NCBI RefSeq assembly: GCF_040298565.1 | Contig: NZ_JBEPAK010000003.1 | Coordinates: 38,703-102,702 of the forward strand | Length of the DNA stretch: 64,000 nucleotides | Reading direction: 5' to 3' | DNA from: Kitasatospora sp040298565 | Lineage (GTDB): Bacteria; Actinomycetota; Actinomycetes; Streptomycetales; Streptomycetaceae | Shown: positions 17,401 through 24,296 of the stretch, in pieces | Layout of the letters: each line of letters opens with the position of its first letter | Position numbering within the stretch: the stretch's first letter is position 1 | The notes under the pieces: model-generated | What the model was told of the DNA's origin: nothing | What the model saw: the letters and a program-made list of their open reading frames with translations, nothing else | Database searches by the model: none | Translations under genes and position numbers: made by a program

Positions 17401-17733
17401 CTACCGGGCGATCGGCTGCGACAGGTTGTCCTCGGCGACGACCTGGTACACGGCGTTCAGGGTCGGCGGACCGACCAGGTCCTTGATCCGCTCGAAACGA
17501 CGTTCCTCGACCGGGGCGAGCTTCTCCATCCACGCCTGGATGGACTCCGGCCCGTGGTCGCCCTCGATGAGCGCGATGGTGACGATCTCCCGCGAGTCCT
17601 CCATCGCGGTGGCAGTGATCACCCGGGTGCGCGGGTCGTCCGGGAACACCTCGTCAGGGATCCACGCCTCGCGGAACTCCCCGTACTCCACACCTTCGTT
17701 GAGCTTGCGCACCATGACGGCGACGAGCTGCAT
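17401..17733 (-). CDS. 110-residue unknown protein under TetR control
   Basis: ATG 17733 (MQLVAVMVRKLNEGVEYGEF). Length and the pattern of alternating hydrophobic strands with a central helix (ESIQAWMEKLAPVEERRFER) suggest a dimeric alpha/beta-barrel (ABM-like) fold, but no catalytic residue is recognisable. It is divergent from the TetR gene at 17863, and the operator pair at 17754 and 17790 lies directly in front of its start, so it is very likely the repressor's target. Confidence 0.65.
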   Translation of the reverse strand: MQLVAVMVRKLNEGVEYGEFREAWIPDEVFPDDPRTRVITATAMEDSREIVTIALIEGDHGPESIQAWMEKLAPVEERRFERIKDLVGPPTLNAVYQVVAEDNLSQPIAR

Positions 17734-17753
17734 GAGACCCCCTCCGAGTCAGT

Positions 17754-17806
17754 TTCTTGCAGTGCAAGAAGACGATGGCGGCTATTGTTTTCTTACACCG
17801 CAAGAG
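17754..17806. promoter_or_regulatory. two TetR operators, 36 bp apart
   Basis: Site 1 (17754-17770) is a perfect palindrome, TTCTTGCA-G-TGCAAGAA. Site 2 (17790-17806), TTCTTACACCGCAAGAG, matches it at 13 of 17 positions. Both lie between the divergent unknown gene and the TetR gene, and the half-site CTTGCA/TGCAAG is shared. The 36-bp offset is near 3.5 helical turns. Confidence 0.75.
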
Positions 17807-17862
17807 TTGTCAAGGGTCCAGCCGGACGTCCCCCGAGCTGCCCCGGTACCAAGGAGGAGCCG

Positions 17863-18591
17863 ATGCCGAGCCGACGCACACGCCCCAGGACGGGCCTAAC
17901 CCGCGAGAAGGTCATCGACGCCGCCATCGCCTACGTCGATGAGCACGGCCTCGCCGCGCTCTCCAACCGCAAGCTCGGCGCGGCGCTCGGCGTCGAGGGG
18001 ATGACGCTCTACTACTACGTCCCCAGCAAGGCCGCCCTCCTGGACGGCATGGTCGAGCGCCTGCTCGAACTCTCCGCCGGGGACCTCTTCGCCGCGCCCA
18101 GCGGACCGTGGACGGACGTGGTCCGCGACTTCGCCGTCGCACTGCGTCGGATGCTGCTGGACCACCCGGCGATGCTCACCGTCCTCGCCACCCGCCCGGC
18201 CGCCACCCCGGCCTCACTGGCCCTGCTCGAACGCGGCATCACCGTGCTGCGCGACGACGGCGTTCCCCTGGCCGACGCTCTCGACGTGCTGAACTCCGTG
18301 GTCCGCTGGACCCTCGGACACGCCCTGGCCGAGGTCGGCGAGACACCCCATCACGAGGGCACCGAGCCCCAACCCGAAGAGTTCGCAGCCCTGGACCGCG
18401 ACACCTATCCTCACCTGGCGCGGGCCTTCGCCACCGGCGAGGGCCTCGACTCCGAACAGTGCTTCCACCGCACCCTCCGCATCCTGCTCGCGGGCTACGC
18501 CGCCGAGTTGGAGCGCGCGAAGCAGGGACTCGCCGAATCGGAGTTCACGAAGGGACCGCACCCACGACCAGCTGGGAGCGCGGGTCAATAG
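17863..18591 (+). CDS. TetR-family repressor (TetR_C_1 type)
   Basis: 242 residues, ATG 17863 behind AAGGAGGAG. The N-terminal helix-turn-helix is clear (REKVIDAAIAYVDEHGLAAL, then RKLGAALGVEGMTLYYYVPSK); the C-terminal part resembles the tetracycline-repressor ligand domain class. The Tyr-rich YYY in the recognition region is usual for this subfamily. It presumably binds the palindromes at 17754 and 17790 and represses itself and the divergent 110-residue gene. The last 15 residues (KGPHPRPAGSAGQ) are likely an unstructured tail. Confidence 0.85.
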   Translation: MPSRRTRPRTGLTREKVIDAAIAYVDEHGLAALSNRKLGAALGVEGMTLYYYVPSKAALLDGMVERLLELSAGDLFAAPSGPWTDVVRDFAVALRRMLLDHPAMLTVLATRPAATPASLALLERGITVLRDDGVPLADALDVLNSVVRWTLGHALAEVGETPHHEGTEPQPEEFAALDRDTYPHLARAFATGEGLDSEQCFHRTLRILLAGYAAELERAKQGLAESEFTKGPHPRPAGSAGQ

Positions 18592-18737
18592 CGAGCAGGC
18601 GACCCTGCTCCGGGACAGCGGCCCCTGCCTCCCCCGGCGCGGCGGAAGACCTGGCGGAGACGATGGCAGGCGCCGGCAGGGCCGGGAGCGCAGTTCATGT
18701 GCCCTGCACTCCGCGCGCGTGCCGGTCACCGGTTGCT

Positions 18738-18779
18738 GCTTGCCGCTTGCCGCTTGCCGCTTGCCGCTTGCCGCTTGCC
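18738..18779. repeat. 7-bp tandem repeat (GCTTGCC)x6
   Basis: Six perfect GCTTGCC units just downstream of the leftward metallo-hydrolase gene. On the other strand the unit is CGGCAAG, related to the CGGCANN arrays at 34848 and 45192. Confidence 0.9.
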
Positions 18780-18790
18780 GGGACACGCTC

Positions 18791-19423
18791 CTATCGGATT
18801 GCCACAGACTCCCCGACCGGGATGCGCGCGTACGCGGTGCCGCCCTTGAAGTCCAGCCAGCCGTCGAAATACTCCTGGCCGAGCTCGTTGAGCGTGGCGT
18901 CGTGGACCGGGAACGCCTGCTCCGGCCGCACCGCCCGCACGAAGTCCAGCGCCTCGGAGAGCTTGAGCCAAGGTGCGGCGGCCGGCACGAGCAGCGTCTC
19001 CACCGGCGACGGCGGGACGAACAGCGAGTCGCCCGGGTGGTAGAGCGTGCCGTCGATGACGAACCCGACGTTGGCGCAGCCGGGCAGCCCGTCGTAGATC
19101 TCGGCGTGCGTCCCGCCCACGACGTCGACGGCGAACCCGGCCGCCGTGAACCGCTGCCCCACCTCGACCGCGACCGCCGTGCCACCCAGCTCGGGGGCCG
19201 ACTCGATCGCTGCCGACGGCAGGTACACCCGGAACGCGGAGTTGCGCCGACCCGCCGCCACGAGCTTGGCGGCGTCGAGGTGGTCGGGGTGCTCATGGGT
19301 CACCAACACCTCGTCGACGCCGTCGAGCGCTTCGGCCTCCGAGAACGTCCCCGGGTCGATCACCAGAACCCGGTTGTCCGCCTCCAGGCGCACACAGGCG
19401 TGGCCGTACTTGGTCAAACGCAT
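18791..19423 (-). CDS. metallo-beta-lactamase-fold hydrolase (UlaG-like)
   Basis: 210 residues from ATG 19423 (MRLTKYGHACVRLE). The metal motif is VTHEHPDHLDAAKL, with further ligands likely at GGTHAEIYD, YHPGDSLF and FPVHDAT, the pattern of short MBL-fold hydrolases that start with K-x-x-H-A-C-V. Such proteins hydrolyse phosphodiester or lactone bonds; the substrate is not evident. The frame continues upstream but there it reads IS-derived sequence, so the internal ATG is preferred. A GCTTGCC heptamer array lies directly after its stop. Confidence 0.8.
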   Translation of the reverse strand: MRLTKYGHACVRLEADNRVLVIDPGTFSEAEALDGVDEVLVTHEHPDHLDAAKLVAAGRRNSAFRVYLPSAAIESAPELGGTAVAVEVGQRFTAAGFAVDVVGGTHAEIYDGLPGCANVGFVIDGTLYHPGDSLFVPPSPVETLLVPAAAPWLKLSEALDFVRAVRPEQAFPVHDATLNELGQEYFDGWLDFKGGTAYARIPVGESVAIR

Positions 19424-19546
19424 GCGCCCACTATCGCAGGGACAGCCGAAGGCGAGGCCCCGTTCGACGAAGTCCGCCGCGAAGAGATCAGGCCCTCCCG
19501 CAGCGTGACAACCAGCTCGAACCGCTTGCTTCCCACCATGGATATC

Positions 19547-19576
19547 GGTCCTGCCATGGCATCCCATGGCAGGACC
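19547..19576. repeat. perfect 13-bp inverted repeat, loop of 4
   Basis: GGTCCTGCCATGG (19547-19559) and CCATGGCAGGACC (19564-19576) flank CATC. It lies beside the transposase fragment at 19600, so it may be a residue of an element end; it could also act as a terminator. Confidence 0.6.
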
Positions 19577-19599
19577 TGTCGGGGCGCTACGGGCCATGG

Positions 19600-19684
19600 G
19601 GGACGGCCGACCGGGCTTGACGCTCTGAGGCAGCAGCGCTTCCAGCACGGCCCATGGGGTGGCCGTCAGATCTCCTCGGGCCAA
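19600..19684 (-). pseudogene. IS5-family transposase, N-terminal fragment
   Basis: From a TTG at 19684 the frame reads ARGDLTATPWAVLEALLPQ then SVKPGRPS, the hallmark opening of IS5-type (DUF4096) transposases (D-L-T/S-x-x-x-W-x-x-L-E-x-L-L-P...GRP). Similarity ends near 19600 and the DDE catalytic part is absent, so this is a dead fragment. Confidence 0.75.
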
Positions 19685-19737
19685 GGGGCACGATCATCGC
19701 ATGACCTTGATCCACTTCTGGCGGCGGGCAGCTTCCC

Positions 19738-20301
19738 TCAGCCGCTCGTCGGCGACGGCTCCGCCGGTGGCGGCTCAGGTGAGTAGCGAGCGCCACGGGC
19801 GTTGAAATGCGCCAGGTAGTAGGTGACACCGTCGAGGCGCAGTTCCATGGGCGGAGGATCGGTAACCAGGTGGGTCCGACCGCCCTGGCCGTCCACCTGA
19901 GCCGCCATCTTCGGCGTGTTCCAGGAGCGCGCCCAGTTCTCTGCCTGTTCCGGTGACCACAGGAAGCGGGTGCCGAACTCCTTCTCGTCACCCGGTTCCG
20001 CTGCCGTCAACACCCTTACCAGCGCGGGGCTGTAGACGGCGCGGACCCGGAAGTTCACGAGAAATCGACTTTTGATCACGATTCGCATGTAGCGACGGCT
20101 GTTGCCTCGACGGCGTCCAGCCACGATGACGCTCTCGCCACCGTCTCCCCAGGCCGGCGGTGCGATCCACACCTTCGCCCCCGGCGCGAAGTGCCGGATC
20201 CCCCTGCGAATCTCGAGCCCGCCTTCACCGTGGCTGGTCTCCGGGGCGACATTTGCCACAACGCACACGCCCAGCGGCTCGGGTCCGGTTCCATCCGTCA
20301 T
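19738..20301 (-). CDS. unknown protein, about 187 residues
   Basis: Not recognised. ATG codons at 20301, 20310 and 20313 are all possible; none has a clear ribosome binding site. The protein has alternating polar/hydrophobic strands (VWIAPPAWGDGGESVIVAG, RYMRIVIKSRFLVNFRVRAV) and a Trp-rich segment (FLWSPEQAENWARSWNT), suggesting a small beta-rich fold; the C-terminus is Pro-rich. It lies divergent from another unknown gene at 20508 and both are bracketed by IS remnants, which suggests a small acquired block. Confidence 0.55.
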   Translation of the reverse strand: MTDGTGPEPLGVCVVANVAPETSHGEGGLEIRRGIRHFAPGAKVWIAPPAWGDGGESVIVAGRRRGNSRRYMRIVIKSRFLVNFRVRAVYSPALVRVLTAAEPGDEKEFGTRFLWSPEQAENWARSWNTPKMAAQVDGQGGRTHLVTDPPPMELRLDGVTYYLAHFNARGARYSPEPPPAEPSPTSG

Positions 20302-20507
20302 GGTTGCCATCATCGCCCAGCGCACGCGTAGTGGCGTGACCATTTCTGTGGGCCGGGTTCGCGGCACAAGGTCATCACGATACTGGGACCGTGCTGGTCA
20401 CGGCCATCAACGAGTAGCTTTGACCGGCACTTTTCAAACGCGCCCCAGGTGCGGGCGAGCTGTCCTGCCTGGCATCATGGATCCCATGATCATGTGTCGA
20501 AAGGCCG

Positions 20508-20978
20508 ATGCCGCGTAGACGGCCACGCGCGCTGCGCGCTGAACGACCGGTCGCCCGCGTCTGGGGGCCGGCTCCTCCGCTCCGGATTCACGGACTCTCC
20601 GCCGAGGCGAGCTTGGCTGTGCACCGGGTCGAGTACCTGAGCAACAGCTTCTACCTACACCTGGGCGCCACCGACCGGGCATTGCGGCGATACCGCATGT
20701 TCCTGCACCCGCCGGGACGACGTCCTCTGTACCCGCAGGAGTCGCATTGCTCGTGCCCGTCGTGTTCCTTCGACGATGTCCGGCATGCGCGCGACGTGCT
20801 GGAGGAGATCCTGGAGAGACTACCGAAGCGGGCTCACGCCGAACTCGGCCTGCTTGTGGAGCCTCTGGATACGGTGTTCTTGCGCCGCACCCTGCCCGAC
20901 CCGTTCGCCTACCAGCGTGAGTGGCGCACGGAGTTCTGGTGGTACCGTCGCCTGGCTGACACGTCGGAGTGGGGATGA
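20508..20978 (+). CDS. unknown protein with CSCPSC motif, 156 residues
   Basis: ATG 20508. The first 25 residues are Arg-rich, but from IHGLSAEASLAVHRVEYLSN on the sequence looks like a real protein, with HCSCPSCSFDDVRHARDVLE near residues 79-98 (four-residue Cys spacing that could bind metal or form disulfides), a helix (VLEEILERLPKRAHAELG), and an aromatic C-terminus (REWRTEFWWYRRL). Function unknown. It is divergent from the unknown gene ending at 19738 and lies between IS5-type fragments. A later start at the GTG of VHRVEYL is possible. Confidence 0.55.
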   Translation: MPRRRPRALRAERPVARVWGPAPPLRIHGLSAEASLAVHRVEYLSNSFYLHLGATDRALRRYRMFLHPPGRRPLYPQESHCSCPSCSFDDVRHARDVLEEILERLPKRAHAELGLLVEPLDTVFLRRTLPDPFAYQREWRTEFWWYRRLADTSEWG

Positions 20979-21142
20979 GCGGACCCTCGATCGGCCCCGT
21001 ACCGAAATGGGGTGATCACGGCCACGGCTGTTGTGATCACGGCGTCGCACCTGTTCCTTGATAGCCCCTTCGCGCGGGGCCAAGCCCGCGCGAATTTCCA
21101 CAAGCTAGTGACAGTCCTCCCCGGGGACGGCGCTGACACCGC

Positions 21143-21560
21143 GTGGCTGGGCGGCCCTGGAGTCTTCCGCTGAAGGATCGGGTCCTGCTGGTAGCGGCAT
21201 ACCGGCGGACCAACCTGACGCTACGACCGCTCCTGCCACTCTTCGGCGTGTCCAAGTCGGCGGCCGACCACATCATCAACCACGTCGACCCCTGCTGGCA
21301 CTCAAGCCCCGACGCCGGTTCCCCACGGACGCAGTCCTGATCGTCGAGGGCACTCCCGCCCCCACCCCCGACCACGCCATCGCGAAGAAGTCGAAGAACT
21401 ACGGGTCCTCCACCCACCACCGCGTCGTCACCGACGCCCACACCCGGCTGGTCGTCGCGGTCGGCACACGGTTGCCGTTTTCGGGCAGCCGGAACAGCCG
21501 TAGAGCATGGGCCGAGTCCGGCGCCAAGGCCTTCTCCAGGCCGCACAGTCCAGGTCTGCC
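21143..21560 (+). pseudogene. degenerate IS5-family transposase (DDE_Tnp_4 type)
   Basis: The first frame reads GRPWSLPLKDRVLLVAAYRR then TNLTLRPLLPLFGVSKSAAD, an IS5-group helix-turn-helix, and stops at 21340. Further parts of the same transposase occur in other frames: LKPRRRFPTDAVLIVEGTPA, KKSKNYGSSTHHRVVTDAHT, and RRAWAESGAKA. At least two frame changes and loss of the C-terminal half make it non-functional. No target duplication was found. Confidence 0.75.
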
Positions 21561-21594
21561 GCGATGGGCGAGACTGCTCAGCCACTGCCGAAGA

Positions 21595-22239
21595 TCAACT
21601 GCGGAGCAGCCCTTGGCCTCCGGTCGCGCCCCGCAGGGCCGCCGCCACCAGTCCGTGGATCTCGTCCGCCCCGGTCTCCCCGCCGCCCATCAGGCGGTCG
21701 AAGACCAGGCCGTCGATGCAGGCCAGCAGCGTGGTGGTCCGTCCGTCGGGGTCGGCGACTCCCTGGTCCGCGAGGAAGGTGCGGACGACGGCCCGGCCCG
21801 CGTTCTCGCGCGGCACGAGGATCTCCCGCAGTTCGGGGTCGCGTACGCTCTCCACCGCGCAGGCGTACCGCGCGAGCGAGCGCCGGCGGCCCTCGCCGGT
21901 CAGCCGGTGGCGCATCAACTCAAGGATGCCGCTGACCAGTTCGTCCGTGGTGCGGATCACCACCCGCTCCCCCATGGCCTGCAGCTCACCCTGGTCCAGT
22001 TCGACCAGCCGCCGCACCAGGGCGGTGAGCAGCGCCTGTCTGGTCCGCAGATAGGCGGAGGTGGTGCCGACCGGCAGTCCGGCCGCCGCATCCACCGCCC
22101 GGTGGGTCAGTCCTCGCACACCCGCGTCCGCCAGCACGGCGATCGCCGCGTCCGCCAGCGCGGTCCGGCGGTCCGGGCGACCAGCCCGACCCGCGGCACC
22201 CCGACGCTGCCCGCGCTCCTGCTCCTCATCTCGCCGCAT
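21595..22239 (-). CDS. TetR-family regulator
   Basis: 214 residues, ATG 22239. The DNA-binding part is residues about 25-70 (LADAAIAVLADAGVRGLTHR, then VDAAAGLPVGTTSAYLRTRQ). The N-terminus is rich in Arg/Glu and Gly. It is divergent from the FAD monooxygenase gene; the 16-bp palindrome at 22527 lies right upstream of that gene, so the monooxygenase is the likely target, the usual arrangement for a regulator sensing the enzyme's substrate. Confidence 0.8.
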   Translation of the reverse strand: MRRDEEQERGQRRGAAGRAGRPDRRTALADAAIAVLADAGVRGLTHRAVDAAAGLPVGTTSAYLRTRQALLTALVRRLVELDQGELQAMGERVVIRTTDELVSGILELMRHRLTGEGRRRSLARYACAVESVRDPELREILVPRENAGRAVVRTFLADQGVADPDGRTTTLLACIDGLVFDRLMGGGETGADEIHGLVAAALRGATGGQGLLRS

Positions 22240-22526
22240 CCCTCCTTTCTACCGGGTCCGGCCAGGGCATCGCCCTTCCCGGTGCCGGCGGGGCCGTCGG
22301 GAGACCTGTCGCTCGGCCGCACGGGGGCGGTCGACGCCGCGGCCTCGAGAAGGTCCACCGGTGGACCGGCGGCTCGAGGGGCCGGGGAGCCCTGTCATTC
22401 GGGGTGTTCGGGCGGACGAACGGCTACCGCGCAGCCCTTCTCCGCGACCGGTTGCCGGTACCGGCCGAGCCCCGCCCGGTCCAGCCAACCCCCGCCCGGC
22501 CGTCGGACGAGCCCGTAGTACGCTCC
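22240..22526. other. intergenic part of the TetR/monooxygenase pair
   Basis: About 290 bp of GC-rich sequence with no convincing gene, between the two divergent genes. Frames here are Pro/Arg-rich. The regulator's own promoter should lie near 22250; no second copy of the palindrome was seen there. Confidence 0.4.
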
Positions 22527-22542
22527 TTCTACAGGTGTAGAA
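22527..22542. promoter_or_regulatory. 16-bp operator palindrome before the monooxygenase
   Basis: TTCTACA-GG-TGTAGAA has perfect 7-bp arms and ends 30 bp before the monooxygenase ATG, a typical TetR operator position overlapping the promoter. Confidence 0.7.
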
Positions 22543-22572
22543 AACACTGCGACGACACGGGAGGGACCGGGC

Positions 22573-23868
22573 ATGGGCAGCAGCAACGCGGTGGTGGTCG
22601 GCGGCGGGATCGGCGGGCTGGCGGCCGCGATCGGGCTCCGACTCGCGGGGTGGGACGTGACCGTGATCGAGCGGGCCGCCGTTCTGGACGACGCCGGCGC
22701 CGGGATCTCCCTCCACGCCAACGGCATGCGGGCACTGGCGCTCCTCGGCGTGGACAAGGCCGTCGAGGCGGCCTCACGGCGCCAGTACACCGGCGGGACC
22801 CGGACGCCGGACGGCCGTCGGCTCGCCGTGATGGACGGCAGGGCGCTGGAACGGGAGCTGGGGTCACCGATCGTCGGCATCCCGCGCGCCGACCTGCACC
22901 GCATCCTGCGCGAGGCCCTTCCCGCCGAGTCCCTGCTCATCGGCGCCGAGGTGACCGAGGTCGACACCTCCCGGCCCGGCCGGGTCGCAGTGACCTCCAC
23001 CCGCACCGCCTCGGCGGCCGGCTCCGCGAGCACCGACCCCCTGAACGCCGACCCCCTGAACGCCGACTCCCTGAACGCCGACCCCGCGAACGCCGGCTCC
23101 CCGAACACCGGCCATCCGGCTGCCGATGTCCTGGAAGCCGACCTCCTGGTGGCCGCCGACGGCATCAACAGCCGGATCCGGCGCCGCCTCTTCCCCTCCC
23201 ACCCCGGCCCGGTGTACAGCGGCTCGACGGTGCTGCGGGCGATCACCGAGCGCCCGGTCGACGGGTTGTCCGCCGACTTCGAGCTGACCTGGGGCCACGG
23301 CGCCGAGTTCGGCCACATCGCCTTCCCGGACGGCCGGGCGGAGTGGCACGCCGTGCTCAACGCCCCGGCCGGGGTCCGCTACCGGGATCCGCTGGCGGAG
23401 GTGCGCCGCCGCTTCGCCGGCTGGCACGCCCCGATCTCCGATCTGCTGGCCGCGACCCGCCCGGAGGACGTGCTCCATCACGACGTCAACGAACTGGTCA
23501 CCCCGTTGCCCTCGTACGTCTCGGGCCGGATCGCCCTGCTGGGCGACGCCGCGCATGCCATGACCCCGCATCTCGGACAGGGCGCCTGCCAGGCCCTGGA
23601 GGACGCGGTGACGCTCGCGGCGGCGGTCGCCGAGGGGCCGACGGTCGAGGGCGCGCTCGCCCGCTACGACGCGGTGCGCCGCCCGCGCAGCCAGGCCGTG
23701 GCCCGCGACGCCCGCCGGGCCGGTCGGATGGGTCAGCAGCTGGCCAATCCGCTGGCGGTCGGCCTGCGCAACGCCGCGATCCGGCTCACCCCGCCCGGGG
23801 TAATGGTCCGAACCGTCCTGAAGCACGCCGACTGGACGCCGCCCCGGATCGCTCCCCGCGCCGCCTAG
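22573..23868 (+). CDS. FAD-dependent aromatic hydroxylase (group A monooxygenase)
   Basis: 431 residues, ATG 22573 after GGGAGGGACCGGGC. It carries the three classical motifs: VVVGGGIGGLAAAIGLRLAG (FAD), LLVAADGINSRIRR (DG motif) and ALLGDAAHAMTPHLGQGACQ (FAD ribityl binding). Enzymes of this class use NAD(P)H and oxygen to hydroxylate aromatic rings or oxidise related compounds, including some antibiotics. Residues about 157-181 are a repeat of the type LNADPLNADSLNADPAN inserted just before the DG motif, encoded by a 15-bp tandem repeat and unlike anything expected in this fold. A strong hairpin follows the gene at 23943. Confidence 0.87.
   Translation: MGSSNAVVVGGGIGGLAAAIGLRLAGWDVTVIERAAVLDDAGAGISLHANGMRALALLGVDKAVEAASRRQYTGGTRTPDGRRLAVMDGRALERELGSPIVGIPRADLHRILREALPAESLLIGAEVTEVDTSRPGRVAVTSTRTASAAGSASTDPLNADPLNADSLNADPANAGSPNTGHPAADVLEADLLVAADGINSRIRRRLFPSHPGPVYSGSTVLRAITERPVDGLSADFELTWGHGAEFGHIAFPDGRAEWHAVLNAPAGVRYRDPLAEVRRRFAGWHAPISDLLAATRPEDVLHHDVNELVTPLPSYVSGRIALLGDAAHAMTPHLGQGACQALEDAVTLAAAVAEGPTVEGALARYDAVRRPRSQAVARDARRAGRMGQQLANPLAVGLRNAAIRLTPPGVMVRTVLKHADWTPPRIAPRAA
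23041..23115 (+). repeat. 15-bp in-frame tandem repeat in monooxygenase gene
   Basis: Five 15-bp units of the type CTGAACGCCGACCCC (23041, 23056, 23071, 23086, 23101), the last two degenerate. Each adds five residues, so the frame is kept. Confidence 0.9.
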
Positions 23869-23942
23869 CCACGGCATCGCGCCGCACCGCAACGCGCCGC
23901 ACCACCCCGTACGGCGAGGCACGCTGCACCCCCCTCCGACAA

Positions 23943-23979
23943 GGCGGGCCCGGGAAATGGCCGAAATGCCGGGCCCGCC
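23943..23979 (+). terminator. 11-bp stem hairpin after monooxygenase
   Basis: GGCGGGCCCGG (23943-23953) pairs perfectly with CCGGGCCCGCC (23969-23979) around a 15-base AT-richer loop, about 75 bp past the stop. There is no T run. Confidence 0.65.
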
Positions 23980-24031
23980 ACTCGAAGGGAGCAGCATTCC
24001 CTGTGGCATGAATCACGCACCGAAACGCGAC

Positions 24032-24109
24032 CTGACTGTCCGTCAATATCGCTGACGCCTCGTCACATCAGGCCCTGTGTGCCGAACTTGGATGCTGACG
24101 ACTCGTCAG
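24032..24109. promoter_or_regulatory. repeated palindrome upstream of Pls-type synthetase
   Basis: CTGACGA-C-TCGTCAG (24095-24109) is a perfect 15-bp palindrome. CTGACGCCTCGTCAC (24052-24066) matches it at 13 positions, and a weaker CTGAC...GTCA copy is at 24032-24045. The cluster lies about 190-265 bp before the synthetase start in an otherwise plain intergenic region, as expected of a regulator binding site. No cognate regulator gene adjoins. Confidence 0.5.
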
Positions 24110-24296
24110 ATCGAGCCACTGCGAGCCCAGTTGGACCGAAGCGGCGTTCCTGCCGGACCGGATGGGCGGAGCTACCATCGGTCGGGTTGTCCGCTCCGGC
24201 CCCGGAGTGGGGTCACCCGGCCGAGCGGTGCTCCCACCGCCCCAGGGGCCGGGCATCGGTCGGAACGGGGCGAGGACGAGGAGCGCACGGGCTGCC

